From positions 1 through 64,000 of the forward strand of contig JAPLDT010000013.1 in NCBI GenBank assembly GCA_026391315.1: DNA of 64,000 nucleotides. The letters run 5' to 3'. Both the position numbers and the translations under genes were made by a program. Positions 53,608 through 62,822 of this stretch are shown here, piece by piece (position 1 is the stretch's first letter; every line of letters begins with the position of its first letter). The notes under the pieces were generated by a model. It made no database searches and was not told the DNA's origin. It saw only the letters and a program-made list of their open reading frames with translations. The stretch comes from Bacteroidia bacterium (GTDB lineage Bacteria > Bacteroidota > Bacteroidia > Bacteroidales > Prolixibacteraceae).

Positions 53608-54930
53608 TTATTCGAAGGAGAAGGTCAATCCGGTGAAGATTCCCATTTGCAACGGTTTGAAATTGACCATTTCGTTGCTGCTTACCGAATGCATGTACTG
53701 TTTTAATCTTGGCTCAACCGTTAACACCAGGTTTTTGGCCAGACCATATCCAAATTCTACTCCAGCTGATCCTGAATAGATGACATCGCGCAAATTGTCT
53801 GTATTCCCCTGTGATAATTTAATGCCATTTTCTGTGATGGAGGCGATGTTTCCAATTAGAATATTGGTACTGATACCGCCAGTTACTCCCACCGAGAACT
53901 TGCTGTCGATCAGCTTATAAGTGGCCTGAACCGGAATCTCAAGATATTTGAAATCCTGAGAGATATCCGATGCGAAAACATTGGTGGCAGCCGATTGTAA
54001 ACCGTTTGCTATAGCCTGCATTCCGTTTGAATATACGATACTGGATTTAGATGGAAGGTAAAGGGAAACATCCCTTGAGATACTGGCGCTCTTCTCAACA
54101 GGCTCCAGGTAGGTTATGCCTGATTTTGCGCTCAGCGTATAGGCTGAATGGGTACCCTGTTTCATCTGAGAATAACGGACACCGGTACTAATACTAACTC
54201 TTTTGTTCAGCTGGTAAGATGCTATCATACCCCCGCTAACAGTACTCATTGACTTGGTAGCCGAATTTCCGCCCGAAATTTGCGGAGCAAACATAGGGGA
54301 GACTTCCGCTTTTATTCTCCAGCTTCCCTTCTCCGTTTTCCTGGCTGCCGGATTGGGATAATACGAGTCGGCGAAATAGACCGGTTCTGCCTTTTTCTGT
54401 TTAGAACTGTTATTTATATCAGTTTTTTTCTCCTCTTTGGTTACAGCAATTGTCTGTGGAAGGCTCTTTTCTGTTTCTTTACCGGTGGACACAGAGGCTA
54501 TTGGTTCTTTCACTTTTGAAGATGAAGCAGCGCTGTTCCTTTTAGCCACGACAGATTTGGATTTACCATCCCGGTTCATTGCTGTTGCAGTACCCCGATG
54601 TTGTTGATCGGCAAGGAGTAATTTGTCCGGAATAGAAGCGACTGTCGCCTCTTTGAGAGGAGTTGACAGAACCGGGGAGAGTTCCTTTTGATTTTTAGAG
54701 GGGATTTTATTTTCGGAGAATTGGTTTTGATCGAGCGAAAACCATCCGGCCATGACAATGAGAATCAACCCAGCTGCAACACCGATGACAGCTTTAATCT
54801 GGTTCATTTGTCTCACCTTACCACGGAATGCAACCTGCTGTTCGATCTGACCCATAAGATCAGCGGGAGGATTCTTTTCGAAATTCCCCAGCTTGTCTTT
54901 AAAGAGTTGATCTATAGGATGTCTTTCCAC
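53608..54930 (-). CDS. Membrane-anchored protein with anti-sigma-like start and C-terminal beta-barrel-like domain
   Basis: 440 residues. A cytoplasmic start of about 45 residues (IDQLFKDKLGNFEKNPPADL), one transmembrane helix (about 45-65, AVIGVAAGLILIVMAGWF), a Ser/Lys-rich linker (66-195), then strands of an OMP_b-brl/PorT type (SGGMIASYQLNKRVSISTGVRYS, FKYLEIPVQATYKLI, SVGVTGGISTNILIG) ending LTFSFE. It starts 2 bp after the ECF sigma gene, the place of an anti-sigma factor. How one chain can have an inner-membrane helix and a barrel-like domain is unclear. Confidence 0.75.
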   Translation of the reverse strand: MERHPIDQLFKDKLGNFEKNPPADLMGQIEQQVAFRGKVRQMNQIKAVIGVAAGLILIVMAGWFSLDQNQFSENKIPSKNQKELSPVLSTPLKEATVASIPDKLLLADQQHRGTATAMNRDGKSKSVVAKRNSAASSSKVKEPIASVSTGKETEKSLPQTIAVTKEEKKTDINNSSKQKKAEPVYFADSYYPNPAARKTEKGSWRIKAEVSPMFAPQISGGNSATKSMSTVSGGMIASYQLNKRVSISTGVRYSQMKQGTHSAYTLSAKSGITYLEPVEKSASISRDVSLYLPSKSSIVYSNGMQAIANGLQSAATNVFASDISQDFKYLEIPVQATYKLIDSKFSVGVTGGISTNILIGNIASITENGIKLSQGNTDNLRDVIYSGSAGVEFGYGLAKNLVLTVEPRLKQYMHSVSSNEMVNFKPLQMGIFTGLTFSFE

Positions 54931-54932
54931 AG

Positions 54933-55493
54933 TTATATCGCTTTTACTTGTATTCTTTTTTCTTCTCCAAAATTATCTGTTACCCTTTTCTGTAAAATCA
55001 CCCTTGCTCTTGACAAGTTTGATTTGGAGGTGCCCTCCGAAATATTCATCATTGCCCCGATTTCCAGATGTGAATACCCCTCTATAGCGTAAAGGTTAAA
55101 AACCATTCTGTAACGGGGCGGTAATTCCTGGATCATCTTCATCAAATCATCGGCAGTAATGGAGGAGATCGTTTCTTCAACCCATTCGGTTGATTCGTAA
55201 ATACTCATCTCCTCTACCGGATAAAGCCGGTCATGTTTTCTGAACTTTTCAAGAGCCGTATTGACCATGATCCGTCTCATCCATCCTTCAAAAGAACCTT
55301 TGAATTCGAACTGTTTTATTTTGGTAAAAACCCTGACAAAACCCTCCTGCAGAATGTCTTCTGCATCGGCCGAATCCTTGGCATATCTTAGACAGACCCC
55401 GTACATCTTTCGCGAGAAAAGACGATACAGCTCAGACTGCGCCTTGCTGTTACTTTCCCAACACTTGTATATGGTATCTTCTAAATGGGTCAC
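54933..55493 (-). CDS. ECF RNA polymerase sigma factor
   Basis: 186 residues. Region 2 (LYRLFSRKMYGVCLRYAKDSADAEDILQEGFVRVF) and region 4 (LPPRYRMVFNLYAIEGYSHLEIGAMMNISEGTSKSNLSRAR) are complete. Alternative sigma factor for an envelope-related response, judging from the transmembrane partner gene 2 bp downstream. No FecI-type TonB receptor is adjacent. Confidence 0.93.
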   Translation of the reverse strand: MTHLEDTIYKCWESNSKAQSELYRLFSRKMYGVCLRYAKDSADAEDILQEGFVRVFTKIKQFEFKGSFEGWMRRIMVNTALEKFRKHDRLYPVEEMSIYESTEWVEETISSITADDLMKMIQELPPRYRMVFNLYAIEGYSHLEIGAMMNISEGTSKSNLSRARVILQKRVTDNFGEEKRIQVKAI

Positions 55494-55820
55494 TTTTAAC
55501 GAACTGATAATAGGTTTGGAATGATGTACAATTGATACAATTTATCCTCGCAAATGTCTTCAAAAGTTGTTGAAGAAGAAAATAAAAACCACAAAAAGAG
55601 TGGTTTAAACTTATTTTCAGTACCAGTGACCAAACTTAAGATGTAAGATGGGATTAAAATGGTTGCGTGAGGCATTCAACTATTTATGAACAATTTTCAA
55701 CGAAAAACCAATGATGATCAATGAAAAACGAAAAGTGAACAACAAATAAAAATTAAAAATGTTTCTAATCCTCGCCTAATCTTGTCGATTCATTGTTCTC
55801 CCACCACTTTTCGATGTTCA
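55494..55820. other. Gap between TlpA-like and sigma genes, with a weak terminator
   Basis: A 7-bp stem (AAACCAC 55586-55592 with GTGGTTT 55600-55606) is followed on the minus strand by a T-rich run, a possible terminator for the TlpA-like gene. The rest is A/T-rich with no gene seen. Confidence 0.45.
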
Positions 55821-56921
55821 CTATTTCCCCATCAGCTCAGCCAATTTATTGGCCAAATCTTCTCCGCGAAGGTTTTTAGCAATAATTTTGCCCTCTTTGT
55901 TGAGAAGGAAGGTGCAAGGGATGGCAGTAACGCCATATTTTTGGGCGATTTCACTCTGCCAGAATTTTAGTTCGGAAACCTGATGCCAAACCAATTGGTC
56001 GTCGGCGATGGCTTTTATCCACGCATCTTTCTCTCTGTCGAGCGAAACGCCAACTACATCGAAGCCCTTGTCCTTGTATTTACCGTAAAGTACGACCACA
56101 TTAGGATTCTCATGACGGCAAGGCTGGCACCATGCAGCCCAAAAATCAATCATGACATATTTTCCCCTGGTTGAAGAGAGGGTAAAGCTACCTCCATCAG
56201 GTGTAGGCAATGTAAAGTCCGGTGCCATGGTTCCCATGTCTGTAGCCCTTTTCTTTTCTGCTATTTTTTTCAGCTCGGCAACATAAATAGAAGGGTGAAC
56301 CGAAGGATCCAAAAATTTGATAAGCGTATCAATATCTGCAGCAGAAGCAGTCTCACCAAATTGCATCATGGCAACAAGGGGGGAAACCGTTGATTTTTTG
56401 TGCTCACGGATGAAATTTTTGGCATATACGGATAGGTTTTGAACCATAGCTTCATAATCAATCTGTGCCTTTTTCATCCCCTCCTGGTCACCGGATTGCT
56501 GAGCAGCCATAAACCGCTGCTGCATACCTTGCGACTCTTTTGAGAGACTCATCAATTCTGTCTGGTAAACCCTGAATTCTTCGTTGGATTTTGATCCGGT
56601 TATAACGGTCTTGTCAAGACTATCGCTGTAGGCCTGAAGTGTAATAGTTCCATTTTCTGCAAAAAACTGGGCCACCATCTGCTGGGGAACCAGGGCAACA
56701 AAACGCAGTTCGGGCAGATCAGCCTTCCCTGTAAGCTGGAACTTACCCTTGCTAATCGTTGTAGAGTCTTCAGCGACCCATCTTCCATTGGTAAATTTCA
56801 TCAATTGAATTTTACCGGTCTCTCTTCCTTTGATCTCACCTTTGATCACGAATTTATCAGGTTTGGCGCAGGATAGGATACTCAAGGTTATCAGCCCCAA
56901 TAACAACATTTTTTTAATCAT
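55821..56921 (-). CDS. TlpA-like thiol-disulfide lipoprotein with DUF4369-like N-terminus
   Basis: 366 residues. Lipoprotein signal with lipobox LSILSC. Residues about 25-120 are a beta-rich DUF4369-like domain (FVIKGEIKGRETGKIQLMKF). A helical middle is followed by AhpC/TlpA thioredoxin from about 230 (MAPDFTLPTPDGGSF, catalytic WCQPC, cis-Pro in AIPCTFLLN). Reduces periplasmic disulfides. Common in Bacteroidota; no partner gene nearby. Confidence 0.92.
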   Translation of the reverse strand: MIKKMLLLGLITLSILSCAKPDKFVIKGEIKGRETGKIQLMKFTNGRWVAEDSTTISKGKFQLTGKADLPELRFVALVPQQMVAQFFAENGTITLQAYSDSLDKTVITGSKSNEEFRVYQTELMSLSKESQGMQQRFMAAQQSGDQEGMKKAQIDYEAMVQNLSVYAKNFIREHKKSTVSPLVAMMQFGETASAADIDTLIKFLDPSVHPSIYVAELKKIAEKKRATDMGTMAPDFTLPTPDGGSFTLSSTRGKYVMIDFWAAWCQPCRHENPNVVVLYGKYKDKGFDVVGVSLDREKDAWIKAIADDQLVWHQVSELKFWQSEIAQKYGVTAIPCTFLLNKEGKIIAKNLRGEDLANKLAELMGK

Positions 56922-57006
56922 CCGGATAACTTTGTTTAAGGGTTGAACAACAACCCAGGTTTATTTTAAAAGGCTAAAAGTAGAAAACATTTTCTGGAAT
57001 GACCCT

Positions 57007-58134
57007 TCAATGTCTGCCAATGGCATTAAAATATTTTTCGAGTAACTCCTGCGCAGCTACAAATGGACTCACTTTTTCCTCCGAGACAACTTGTTGCAAA
57101 TTGTCAAGGTTAACCTGAACAAGTTTGTTTTGATAAAAATTGCTTTTCAGATGAGCATCGATGGTTTCGTACATCCAGAATCTGGCCTGGCTGGAACGAC
57201 GCTCCTTAAAATAGCCATTATCTTTAACCAGTTCAAAATAGTCATTGATGCAATCCGCAATTTCGCTCATCCCGGTCTTTCGCAACGACGAGCAGGTCAT
57301 TACCTGAGGGACCCAGCCCGATAGTGAAGGAGGGAAGAGATGCAGCGCATTGCGGTATTGAGTGGCGGTAGTGTTTGCACGGTGAATGTTATCTCCATCG
57401 GCTTTGTTGATCACAACCGTGTCGGCCATCTCCATGATACCACGTTTAATACCCTGTAACTCGTCGCCGGCGCCGGCAATTTGGAGCAGAAGAAAAAAAT
57501 CGACCATTGAATGGACGGCAGTCTCAGACTGACCAACTCCCACTGTTTCGATCAGAAGGGTGTCGAAACCTGCGGCTTCGCACAACAGGATGGTCTCACG
57601 GGTTTTTCGGGCTACTCCTCCCAGCGATCCGGAGGAGGGACTGGGGCGGATGTAAGCATTGGGATCAGAAGAAAGTTCTTCCATTCGGGTTTTGTCGCCT
57701 AAAATTGACCCTTTTGAACGTTCTGAACTTGGGTCGATGGCCAATACGGCAAGCTTCTTTCCAGTGGAGGTGAGATAGCTTCCGAAAGATTCAATGAAAG
57801 TACTTTTACCTGCACCGGGGACACCTGTAATACCGATCCGAAGTGATTTCCCGGAGAAAGGAAGGCAACGTCCAATGATCTCCTGCGCGATATGTTGATG
57901 GTCAGGCTTATTGCTTTCAATCAAGGTAACTGCCCTGCTCAATATAGTACGGTTACCCTGCAGGATTCCTTCACAATACTCTTCTGCAGTTAGCTCAATT
58001 TTTTTGTTTTTTTTCAGAAAACGATGGACAGAATCAGCATTCACAGCCTCCGGCTGTTCTATCCCTTTGTTGACATTGAGTCCCACATATACGGGGTCAT
58101 TTTCGGGATGATAAACTTTTCGGGATTCTGCCAT
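57007..58134 (-). CDS. meaB: Methylmalonyl-CoA mutase-associated GTPase MeaB
   Basis: 375 residues. Walker A GVPGAGKST, IDPSSERSKGSILGDKTRM (switch region), ETVGVGQSE and NKADGDN for guanine binding. MeaB/ArgK-type G3E GTPase that protects and loads methylmalonyl-CoA mutase with adenosylcobalamin. No mutase gene lies within the window, so it stands apart from its partner. Confidence 0.93.
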   Translation of the reverse strand: MAESRKVYHPENDPVYVGLNVNKGIEQPEAVNADSVHRFLKKNKKIELTAEEYCEGILQGNRTILSRAVTLIESNKPDHQHIAQEIIGRCLPFSGKSLRIGITGVPGAGKSTFIESFGSYLTSTGKKLAVLAIDPSSERSKGSILGDKTRMEELSSDPNAYIRPSPSSGSLGGVARKTRETILLCEAAGFDTLLIETVGVGQSETAVHSMVDFFLLLQIAGAGDELQGIKRGIMEMADTVVINKADGDNIHRANTTATQYRNALHLFPPSLSGWVPQVMTCSSLRKTGMSEIADCINDYFELVKDNGYFKERRSSQARFWMYETIDAHLKSNFYQNKLVQVNLDNLQQVVSEEKVSPFVAAQELLEKYFNAIGRH

Positions 58135-58204
58135 CTAACCTTAAATTGTTGATAAAACAGTAGAGACAAGGCATGCCTTGTCTCTAAATATATTTGTGCC
58201 AGTG

Positions 58205-59293
58205 TTATTGCGCCTTGGACACATTACCCGAAATCCTTAAAATAGTTGTGGATTGGTTCGGGTCATTTGAAATGATGGTGATGGTTTTGTTTTGCAATCC
58301 AAGCTTACCAGTTGAATCAAAAATCACCTTCAGGTCGGTTTCTGCTCCTGATTTAATAATGTTAGAGGCTGGATTTGCTGCAGTGCAACCGCAAGAAGCT
58401 TTTACGCTGCGTATTTGAAGATCGCTTTTCCCTTTGTTCAATATCTTGAAGGTGTATTCAACTTTCTTGCCCTCCTTGACGTCACCAAAATCATAAACAC
58501 GCTCATTAAAATCGATGACAGGGGCACTCTGCAGCTCCTTCTGCGACAGCTTGGAAAAATCCTCTTCTACTGTTGCCGTTACATTGACACCGTAGTTGTA
58601 ATTCTCCTCACCATTGTAGGTCAGATAGACCCTGGCCATCTGAAATCCAAGATCGATTTTGGAACCATCAAAAGTTACCACGATGTAACCGGTGCCATTT
58701 GGCTCAACCACAACAGGATTGACTTTAACAGTCAAATGCGCCAGAATACCTTTAAGTCCGATGGTAACTTTCGCTCCGGAGGTATTGATAAATTTGAGTG
58801 AGTCGGTCTTTTTCTCACTGTTTTTAATTCTCACGAAGGAAAGGTTGTTGTTCATCACCCTGATTTTACCGAGATCTATTGGATATTGTTCCGAAATGGT
58901 GAGCGTCTTAGGAAGTACCTCCCCTGCAATTTTTAACACAATGGCTCCATTTGGAATATTAGCCATGACTGTGATTGTCTTGTTGAAACTTCCCGGACGG
59001 CCTGCGGGGTTGTATGAAACCTTGATGAAGCCTGTCTTTCCCGGCAGAACTGGTTCCTTGCTCCATTCAGGAGTCGTACATCCGCACGAGGCGCTCACCG
59101 TTGAGATCACCAATGGAACTTTTCCAATGTTCTTGAAATTAAAACTATAATTGGCCGAACCGGCATCTTCTTTGATCTTGCCAAAGTCATGATCGACACT
59201 TTCAAAGGCCATTTCAGTAAAGGTTTGTGCACCTGCGTTTAGTCCTGCGATGAGGAATAGGGCTACTGTAAACAATCTAACTAGGTATCTCAT
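58205..59293 (-). CDS. Secreted protein with DUF1573-type Ig-like repeats
   Basis: 362 residues from the ATG at 59293 with a signal peptide (LVRLFTVALFLIAGLNAGAQ). Two similar DUF1573 units: the first ends in SASCGCTTPEW, the second in KASCGCTAANPA, each preceded by a DHDFGKIKE/VYDFGDVKEG start. An Ig-like fold lies between them. Abundant family in Bacteroidota envelopes without a proven function. TAnnTTTG element upstream. Confidence 0.9.
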   Translation of the reverse strand: MRYLVRLFTVALFLIAGLNAGAQTFTEMAFESVDHDFGKIKEDAGSANYSFNFKNIGKVPLVISTVSASCGCTTPEWSKEPVLPGKTGFIKVSYNPAGRPGSFNKTITVMANIPNGAIVLKIAGEVLPKTLTISEQYPIDLGKIRVMNNNLSFVRIKNSEKKTDSLKFINTSGAKVTIGLKGILAHLTVKVNPVVVEPNGTGYIVVTFDGSKIDLGFQMARVYLTYNGEENYNYGVNVTATVEEDFSKLSQKELQSAPVIDFNERVYDFGDVKEGKKVEYTFKILNKGKSDLQIRSVKASCGCTAANPASNIIKSGAETDLKVIFDSTGKLGLQNKTITIISNDPNQSTTILRISGNVSKAQ

Positions 59294-59373
59294 TGGTATA
59301 AACTTTAATTTATTATTCCTGAACTTATAAATACAATCGCCAGATGGCATAAAATCACCGCGATTGCAGGATA

Positions 59374-59381
59374 CAAAACTA
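59374..59381 (-). promoter_or_regulatory. Candidate -7 element for the DUF1573 gene
   Basis: Minus-strand TAGTTTTG matches TAnnTTTG, 80 bases before the ATG. Confidence 0.35.
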
Positions 59382-59417
59382 AAAAAATGATGGTTTCAAC
59401 AACAACCTTCCCCTAAA

Positions 59418-60440
59418 TTATTCATCCCCGAAATAAACGCCCATTTTTCTTGCCTTTTCAATCATTTGGTCATTGGGGTCGACCAGACTCAGTTTACCAC
59501 CAACTTTCTCAAGCGGAATTGATCCAATTTTTCCGTTTCGAATTGCAACCATCTGGCCATACTCACCATTGGCGATCAACTCCGCAGCAAAGGCACCGTA
59601 ACGGGTAGCCAAAATGCGGTCCATAGCTGAAGGACTTCCTCCACGCTGAATGTAACCCAATCTGGTATCCCGGGTTTCAATGCCCGTTAATGTTTGAATT
59701 CTTTCAGCAATATAGGCAGAGGCCGATATATGGGAAGGATGTTCAATCCCTTCGGCTATAACGACAATGGAGTAAGGTTTTTTCTTGGAAAACCTATTTT
59801 CAATCGCCTTACAGACACTTTCTATGTTATATTTTATTTCTGGAATAAGGATAATGTCTCCGCCTCCTGCCAATCCTGCATAGAGCGCAATCCAACCAGC
59901 ATCGTGTCCCATCACTTCAATGACCATTGCACGCTGGTGCGAGTTAGCAGTGGTATGAAGCCTGTCGATGGCCTCCGTGGCAATTGTCACAGCCGAATCA
60001 AAGCCAAAAGTTATCTCTGTTCCATATACATCGTTGTCGATGGTTTTTGGAATCCCAACCACATTGATCCCTATTTTTTGCAATTGGGCAGCTGTCTTCA
60101 TGGTCCCATTGCCGCCAATGCAAACTACGCAATCAAGTCGAAGGTCCTTGTAATTCTTCTTGATCAGGGCAGGCTTTTCATTGGTCTCCTCCCCCTTTTC
60201 CATTTTGAATGGTTTTTCACGTGAAGTACCCAGAATGGTTCCCCCAACTGTCAAAATTCCAGACAATTTTGACTCATCCAGTTCGATGTACTCCTTCCAG
60301 ATCAAACCACTGAAACCTGCTGTAAATCCAATTACCTCCATCCCATGATTCAGAATGGCTGTTTTTCCTACACCACGAATGGCTGCATTCAAGCCGGGAC
60401 AATCACCTCCTGCTGTTAAAATGCCGATTCTTTTTGCCAT
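59418..60440 (-). CDS. pfkA: 6-phosphofructokinase
   Basis: 340 residues. GGDCPGLNAAIRG at the start, IGGNGTMKTA, GIPKTIDNDVYGTE, MGHDAGWIALYAGL. Phosphorylates fructose 6-phosphate in glycolysis. Donor choice is not simple to read: Gly112 of the GGNGT block is the ATP-type residue, while Lys132 in PKTIDND is shared with PPi-type and mixed-group enzymes. The GGDCPGLNAAIR start also favours the mixed group. TAnnTTTG element upstream. Confidence 0.92.
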   Translation of the reverse strand: MAKRIGILTAGGDCPGLNAAIRGVGKTAILNHGMEVIGFTAGFSGLIWKEYIELDESKLSGILTVGGTILGTSREKPFKMEKGEETNEKPALIKKNYKDLRLDCVVCIGGNGTMKTAAQLQKIGINVVGIPKTIDNDVYGTEITFGFDSAVTIATEAIDRLHTTANSHQRAMVIEVMGHDAGWIALYAGLAGGGDIILIPEIKYNIESVCKAIENRFSKKKPYSIVVIAEGIEHPSHISASAYIAERIQTLTGIETRDTRLGYIQRGGSPSAMDRILATRYGAFAAELIANGEYGQMVAIRNGKIGSIPLEKVGGKLSLVDPNDQMIEKARKMGVYFGDE

Positions 60441-60485
60441 AGAAATAAAATTTTCTGGTATTTTTCAATACGTTTGAAGAGCGGG

Positions 60486-60493
60486 CAAAGTTA
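60486..60493 (-). promoter_or_regulatory. Candidate pfkA promoter -7 element
   Basis: Minus-strand TAACTTTG matches TAnnTTTG, 45 bases before the ATG. Confidence 0.45.
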
Positions 60494-60802
60494 CAACGAT
60501 TAGTTTGTCCATACGATTATTCCCAGTAATTTTATTGGTTTTTCATTAAATTTGTACTTTAGCACAAGGAAATTGAGATTCTGGATTTGTCAGATTAACT
60601 AAAATTAGGCCTCCAGCTTGCAAAAGGATGTTTAATTGGGCAATTGGTGTGAAATACCCATCCCGACAAGTCGGGACCAACCGAAAATGATTATGTGGGT
60701 ATTTGCTTCGCAGATCTTCGATTCCATGCGACCTTTAAAAAACAAATTATATACGCATCGAATTGATAGAAATCAAGTATAACCTTCAAATTTTAAAATG
60801 TG
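60494..60802. other. pfkA-DUF1080 gap
   Basis: Holds a plus-strand TAAATTTG at 60547-60554, a possible -7 element for the downstream gene with a long leader, and a perfect 7-bp hairpin TCCCGAC-AA-GTCGGGA at 60661-60676. No gene seen. Confidence 0.5.
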
Positions 60803-61594
60803 ATGAAAAACCTGTTAATTTTATTTGCTGCTGCTTTGATTGTGGTTAGCTGCAATATGCAGCCTAAAAAAAGTACGGAAAGTGCCAAGAGCGGTGCAAA
60901 CAAAAAAAGCGCGTCCGTTCAGGAGATGAACACACTTTCAGCCGCAGAGGAAGCTCAGGGTTGGATTTTACTGTTTGACGGTAAAACAGGCGCCGGCTGG
61001 AGAGGTGTCAATAAAGCCGATTTTCCTGCAGGCTGGGTTATTGAAGATGGCACCCTTAAATGCGTTGGATCAGGCATGGGAGAAGCTGGAGCTGCCAATG
61101 GTGGGGATATCCTTTATGCCGCAAGAAAATTTTCAAATTTCGATTTGAAGATAGAGTGGAAGATCTCGAAAGGTGGAAATTCAGGCATATTCTATCTGGG
61201 AGTGGAGAATGGGAAAGAGATATGGCGGACTGCTCCTGAATTTCAGGTGCTGGACAATGACAACCACCCGGACGCCCTGCTCGGCAAGGACGGAAATCGT
61301 ATGGCCGGATCACTTTATGACCTGATACCTGCCAAACCCCAAAACACAAAACCTTTTGGTGAATGGAACAGTGCGGAGATTCTCTGTTATCAGGGTACTG
61401 TAATTCATAAGCAAAATGGAGCAACCATAGTGGAATATCACCTCTGGATACCCGAATGGAATGAAATGGTGAAAAGCTCAAAATTTCCCTCTTACAATCC
61501 GAATTGGGCAAATGTTGCCAAAGAAGGGGTCATCGCCCTTCAGGATCACGGTAACGACGTTTGGTACCGTAATATCAAGATTCGTCCGCTATAA
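60803..61594 (+). CDS. DUF1080 (3-keto-disaccharide hydrolase family) lipoprotein
   Basis: 263 residues from the ATG at 60803 (a GTG precedes it). Lipoprotein signal (LLILFAAALIVVSC). The rest is the DUF1080 jelly-roll: GWILLFDGKTGAGWRG, NFDLKIEWKISKGGNSGIFYLG, APEFQVLDNDNHPDA, GEWNSAEILCYQGTVIHKQNG, and DVWYRNIKIRPL. Family members act on 3-keto sugars or bind glycans at the cell surface. No sugar-utilisation genes adjoin it. A terminator follows. Confidence 0.92.
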   Translation: MKNLLILFAAALIVVSCNMQPKKSTESAKSGANKKSASVQEMNTLSAAEEAQGWILLFDGKTGAGWRGVNKADFPAGWVIEDGTLKCVGSGMGEAGAANGGDILYAARKFSNFDLKIEWKISKGGNSGIFYLGVENGKEIWRTAPEFQVLDNDNHPDALLGKDGNRMAGSLYDLIPAKPQNTKPFGEWNSAEILCYQGTVIHKQNGATIVEYHLWIPEWNEMVKSSKFPSYNPNWANVAKEGVIALQDHGNDVWYRNIKIRPL

Positions 61595-61601
61595 TTCTTT
61601 A

Positions 61602-61789
61602 TTACACAGAGTTTCACAGAGAGGCACAGAGAACCACAGAGCTAAGACAATTTATCTCTGTGGTTTTTTTATTAAATTATTTTGTTGAAATGTCTTTTCC
61701 CAGCAAAGAGATTGATTAAATGCGAAGCGTATAAATCTGGTTCAATATTCTCTGTGAAACTCTGTGCTTCTCTGTGAAACTCTGTGTAA
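61602..61789. repeat. 40-bp imperfect inverted repeat of CACAGAG units
   Basis: Left arm 61602-61641 and right arm 61750-61789 are near-complementary, both made of ACACAGAGTTTCACAGAG-type units. The left arm also contributes one side of the terminator at 61632-61670. Confidence 0.8.
61632..61670 (+). terminator. Rho-independent terminator after the DUF1080 gene
   Basis: AACCACAGAG (61632-61641) pairs with CTCTGTGGTT (61656-61665), followed by a T run to 61670. Confidence 0.8.
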
Positions 61790-61808
61790 TATTTTTTAAA
61801 GCAAAACT

Positions 61809-62822
61809 TCAATCCGGGGAGTATCCCGACTCATTGAGGATCTTGTGGTAATCATTCTCTTCCATCAAACCCTGAAGCGTTGTTTTAGGATTGTTTTTCA
61901 TGTAGCTTTTCACAACCTGCCATCCCAGCCAAACTCCGGTCCTACCGGGTGATTTTTGACCAAAAGGTGTTGTAAAGGGCGCTGGATTGATAAACCGGAC
62001 CAACTCCATCCTGTCACCTGAGAAAAGCATCTTCCTTTCGACCAGATAGCTCCACATCTCTGTTTCATTTTTTTGGCACCAGTCTAGCTGCTCTTTGCTG
62101 TAGCCAATTTTCAGACTGTCAGGCCCATCCGGTATCAGGGCATCCAAAAAATAGAGTAGTTTCCCCTGGTGAATCATCCCCGAAATCAAATTCTCCGTAT
62201 TCCCTTTGTACTCAAATTGTTGCGATGCCAATCCGTAAAGTGCATCGTAAACCATCTTCCCGGGCTCCATGTTGTGCCTTTTGTAGGCTGGAATTCCAAG
62301 TTGGGAGTAAAATCTGCTTTTGGAACCAAGGTAATTGTCGAGGCTGATACCCAAAGCATTTGGAAAAGTGACGATCGATTGATTGAATCCGGAAAGATAG
62401 GTGTAAACCTTTGGAAGGTTAATCCCGGGATAATAGTAGGCATAATGCTTGAAGGCCATTTCGATTTGTGTGGAAAAGGATTGAAAATCCCTGAAGAGAG
62501 AGTCCGTTTTCAGTCTGGTAGCAGTGATGGTTGAGTCTGTTATAAAAGTTAACAGGTAACCTGAATAGAGCGAGTCCCGCGAATCTCCAATGGCCAAAAT
62601 TTCCTTGTTGTAGAGGCCAAAAAAGGGACCGTACTTCTCTTGCAGGGCAGGGATTGAGCTGCTTGAATTTTCGGTAGTCACGGTGAACAGATCCTGATCC
62701 AATCGTCCGATTTCAACCTTCAGATTGATGTGGGATACATCTATTTGCAGCTGGTTTCGGTGACAGGCTGTCAAAGTAATCAGCGTAATCAGGAGGTACA
62801 GGATATTATTCTTGCGGGTCAT
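61809..62822 (-). CDS. gldB: GldB-like gliding-motility lipoprotein
   Basis: 337 residues. Lipoprotein signal (ILYLLITLITLTAC). Family blocks: VEIGRLDQDLF, LQEKYGPFFGLYNKEIL, VYTYLSGFNQSIVTFPNALGISLDNYLG, and a C-terminal PGRTGVWLGWQVVKSYM. GldB is needed for gliding in flavobacteria and also occurs in non-gliding Bacteroidota. It is divergent from nadE; in Flavobacterium gldB is also next to nadE, supporting the call. No gldC follows. Confidence 0.85.
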   Translation of the reverse strand: MTRKNNILYLLITLITLTACHRNQLQIDVSHINLKVEIGRLDQDLFTVTTENSSSSIPALQEKYGPFFGLYNKEILAIGDSRDSLYSGYLLTFITDSTITATRLKTDSLFRDFQSFSTQIEMAFKHYAYYYPGINLPKVYTYLSGFNQSIVTFPNALGISLDNYLGSKSRFYSQLGIPAYKRHNMEPGKMVYDALYGLASQQFEYKGNTENLISGMIHQGKLLYFLDALIPDGPDSLKIGYSKEQLDWCQKNETEMWSYLVERKMLFSGDRMELVRFINPAPFTTPFGQKSPGRTGVWLGWQVVKSYMKNNPKTTLQGLMEENDYHKILNESGYSPD

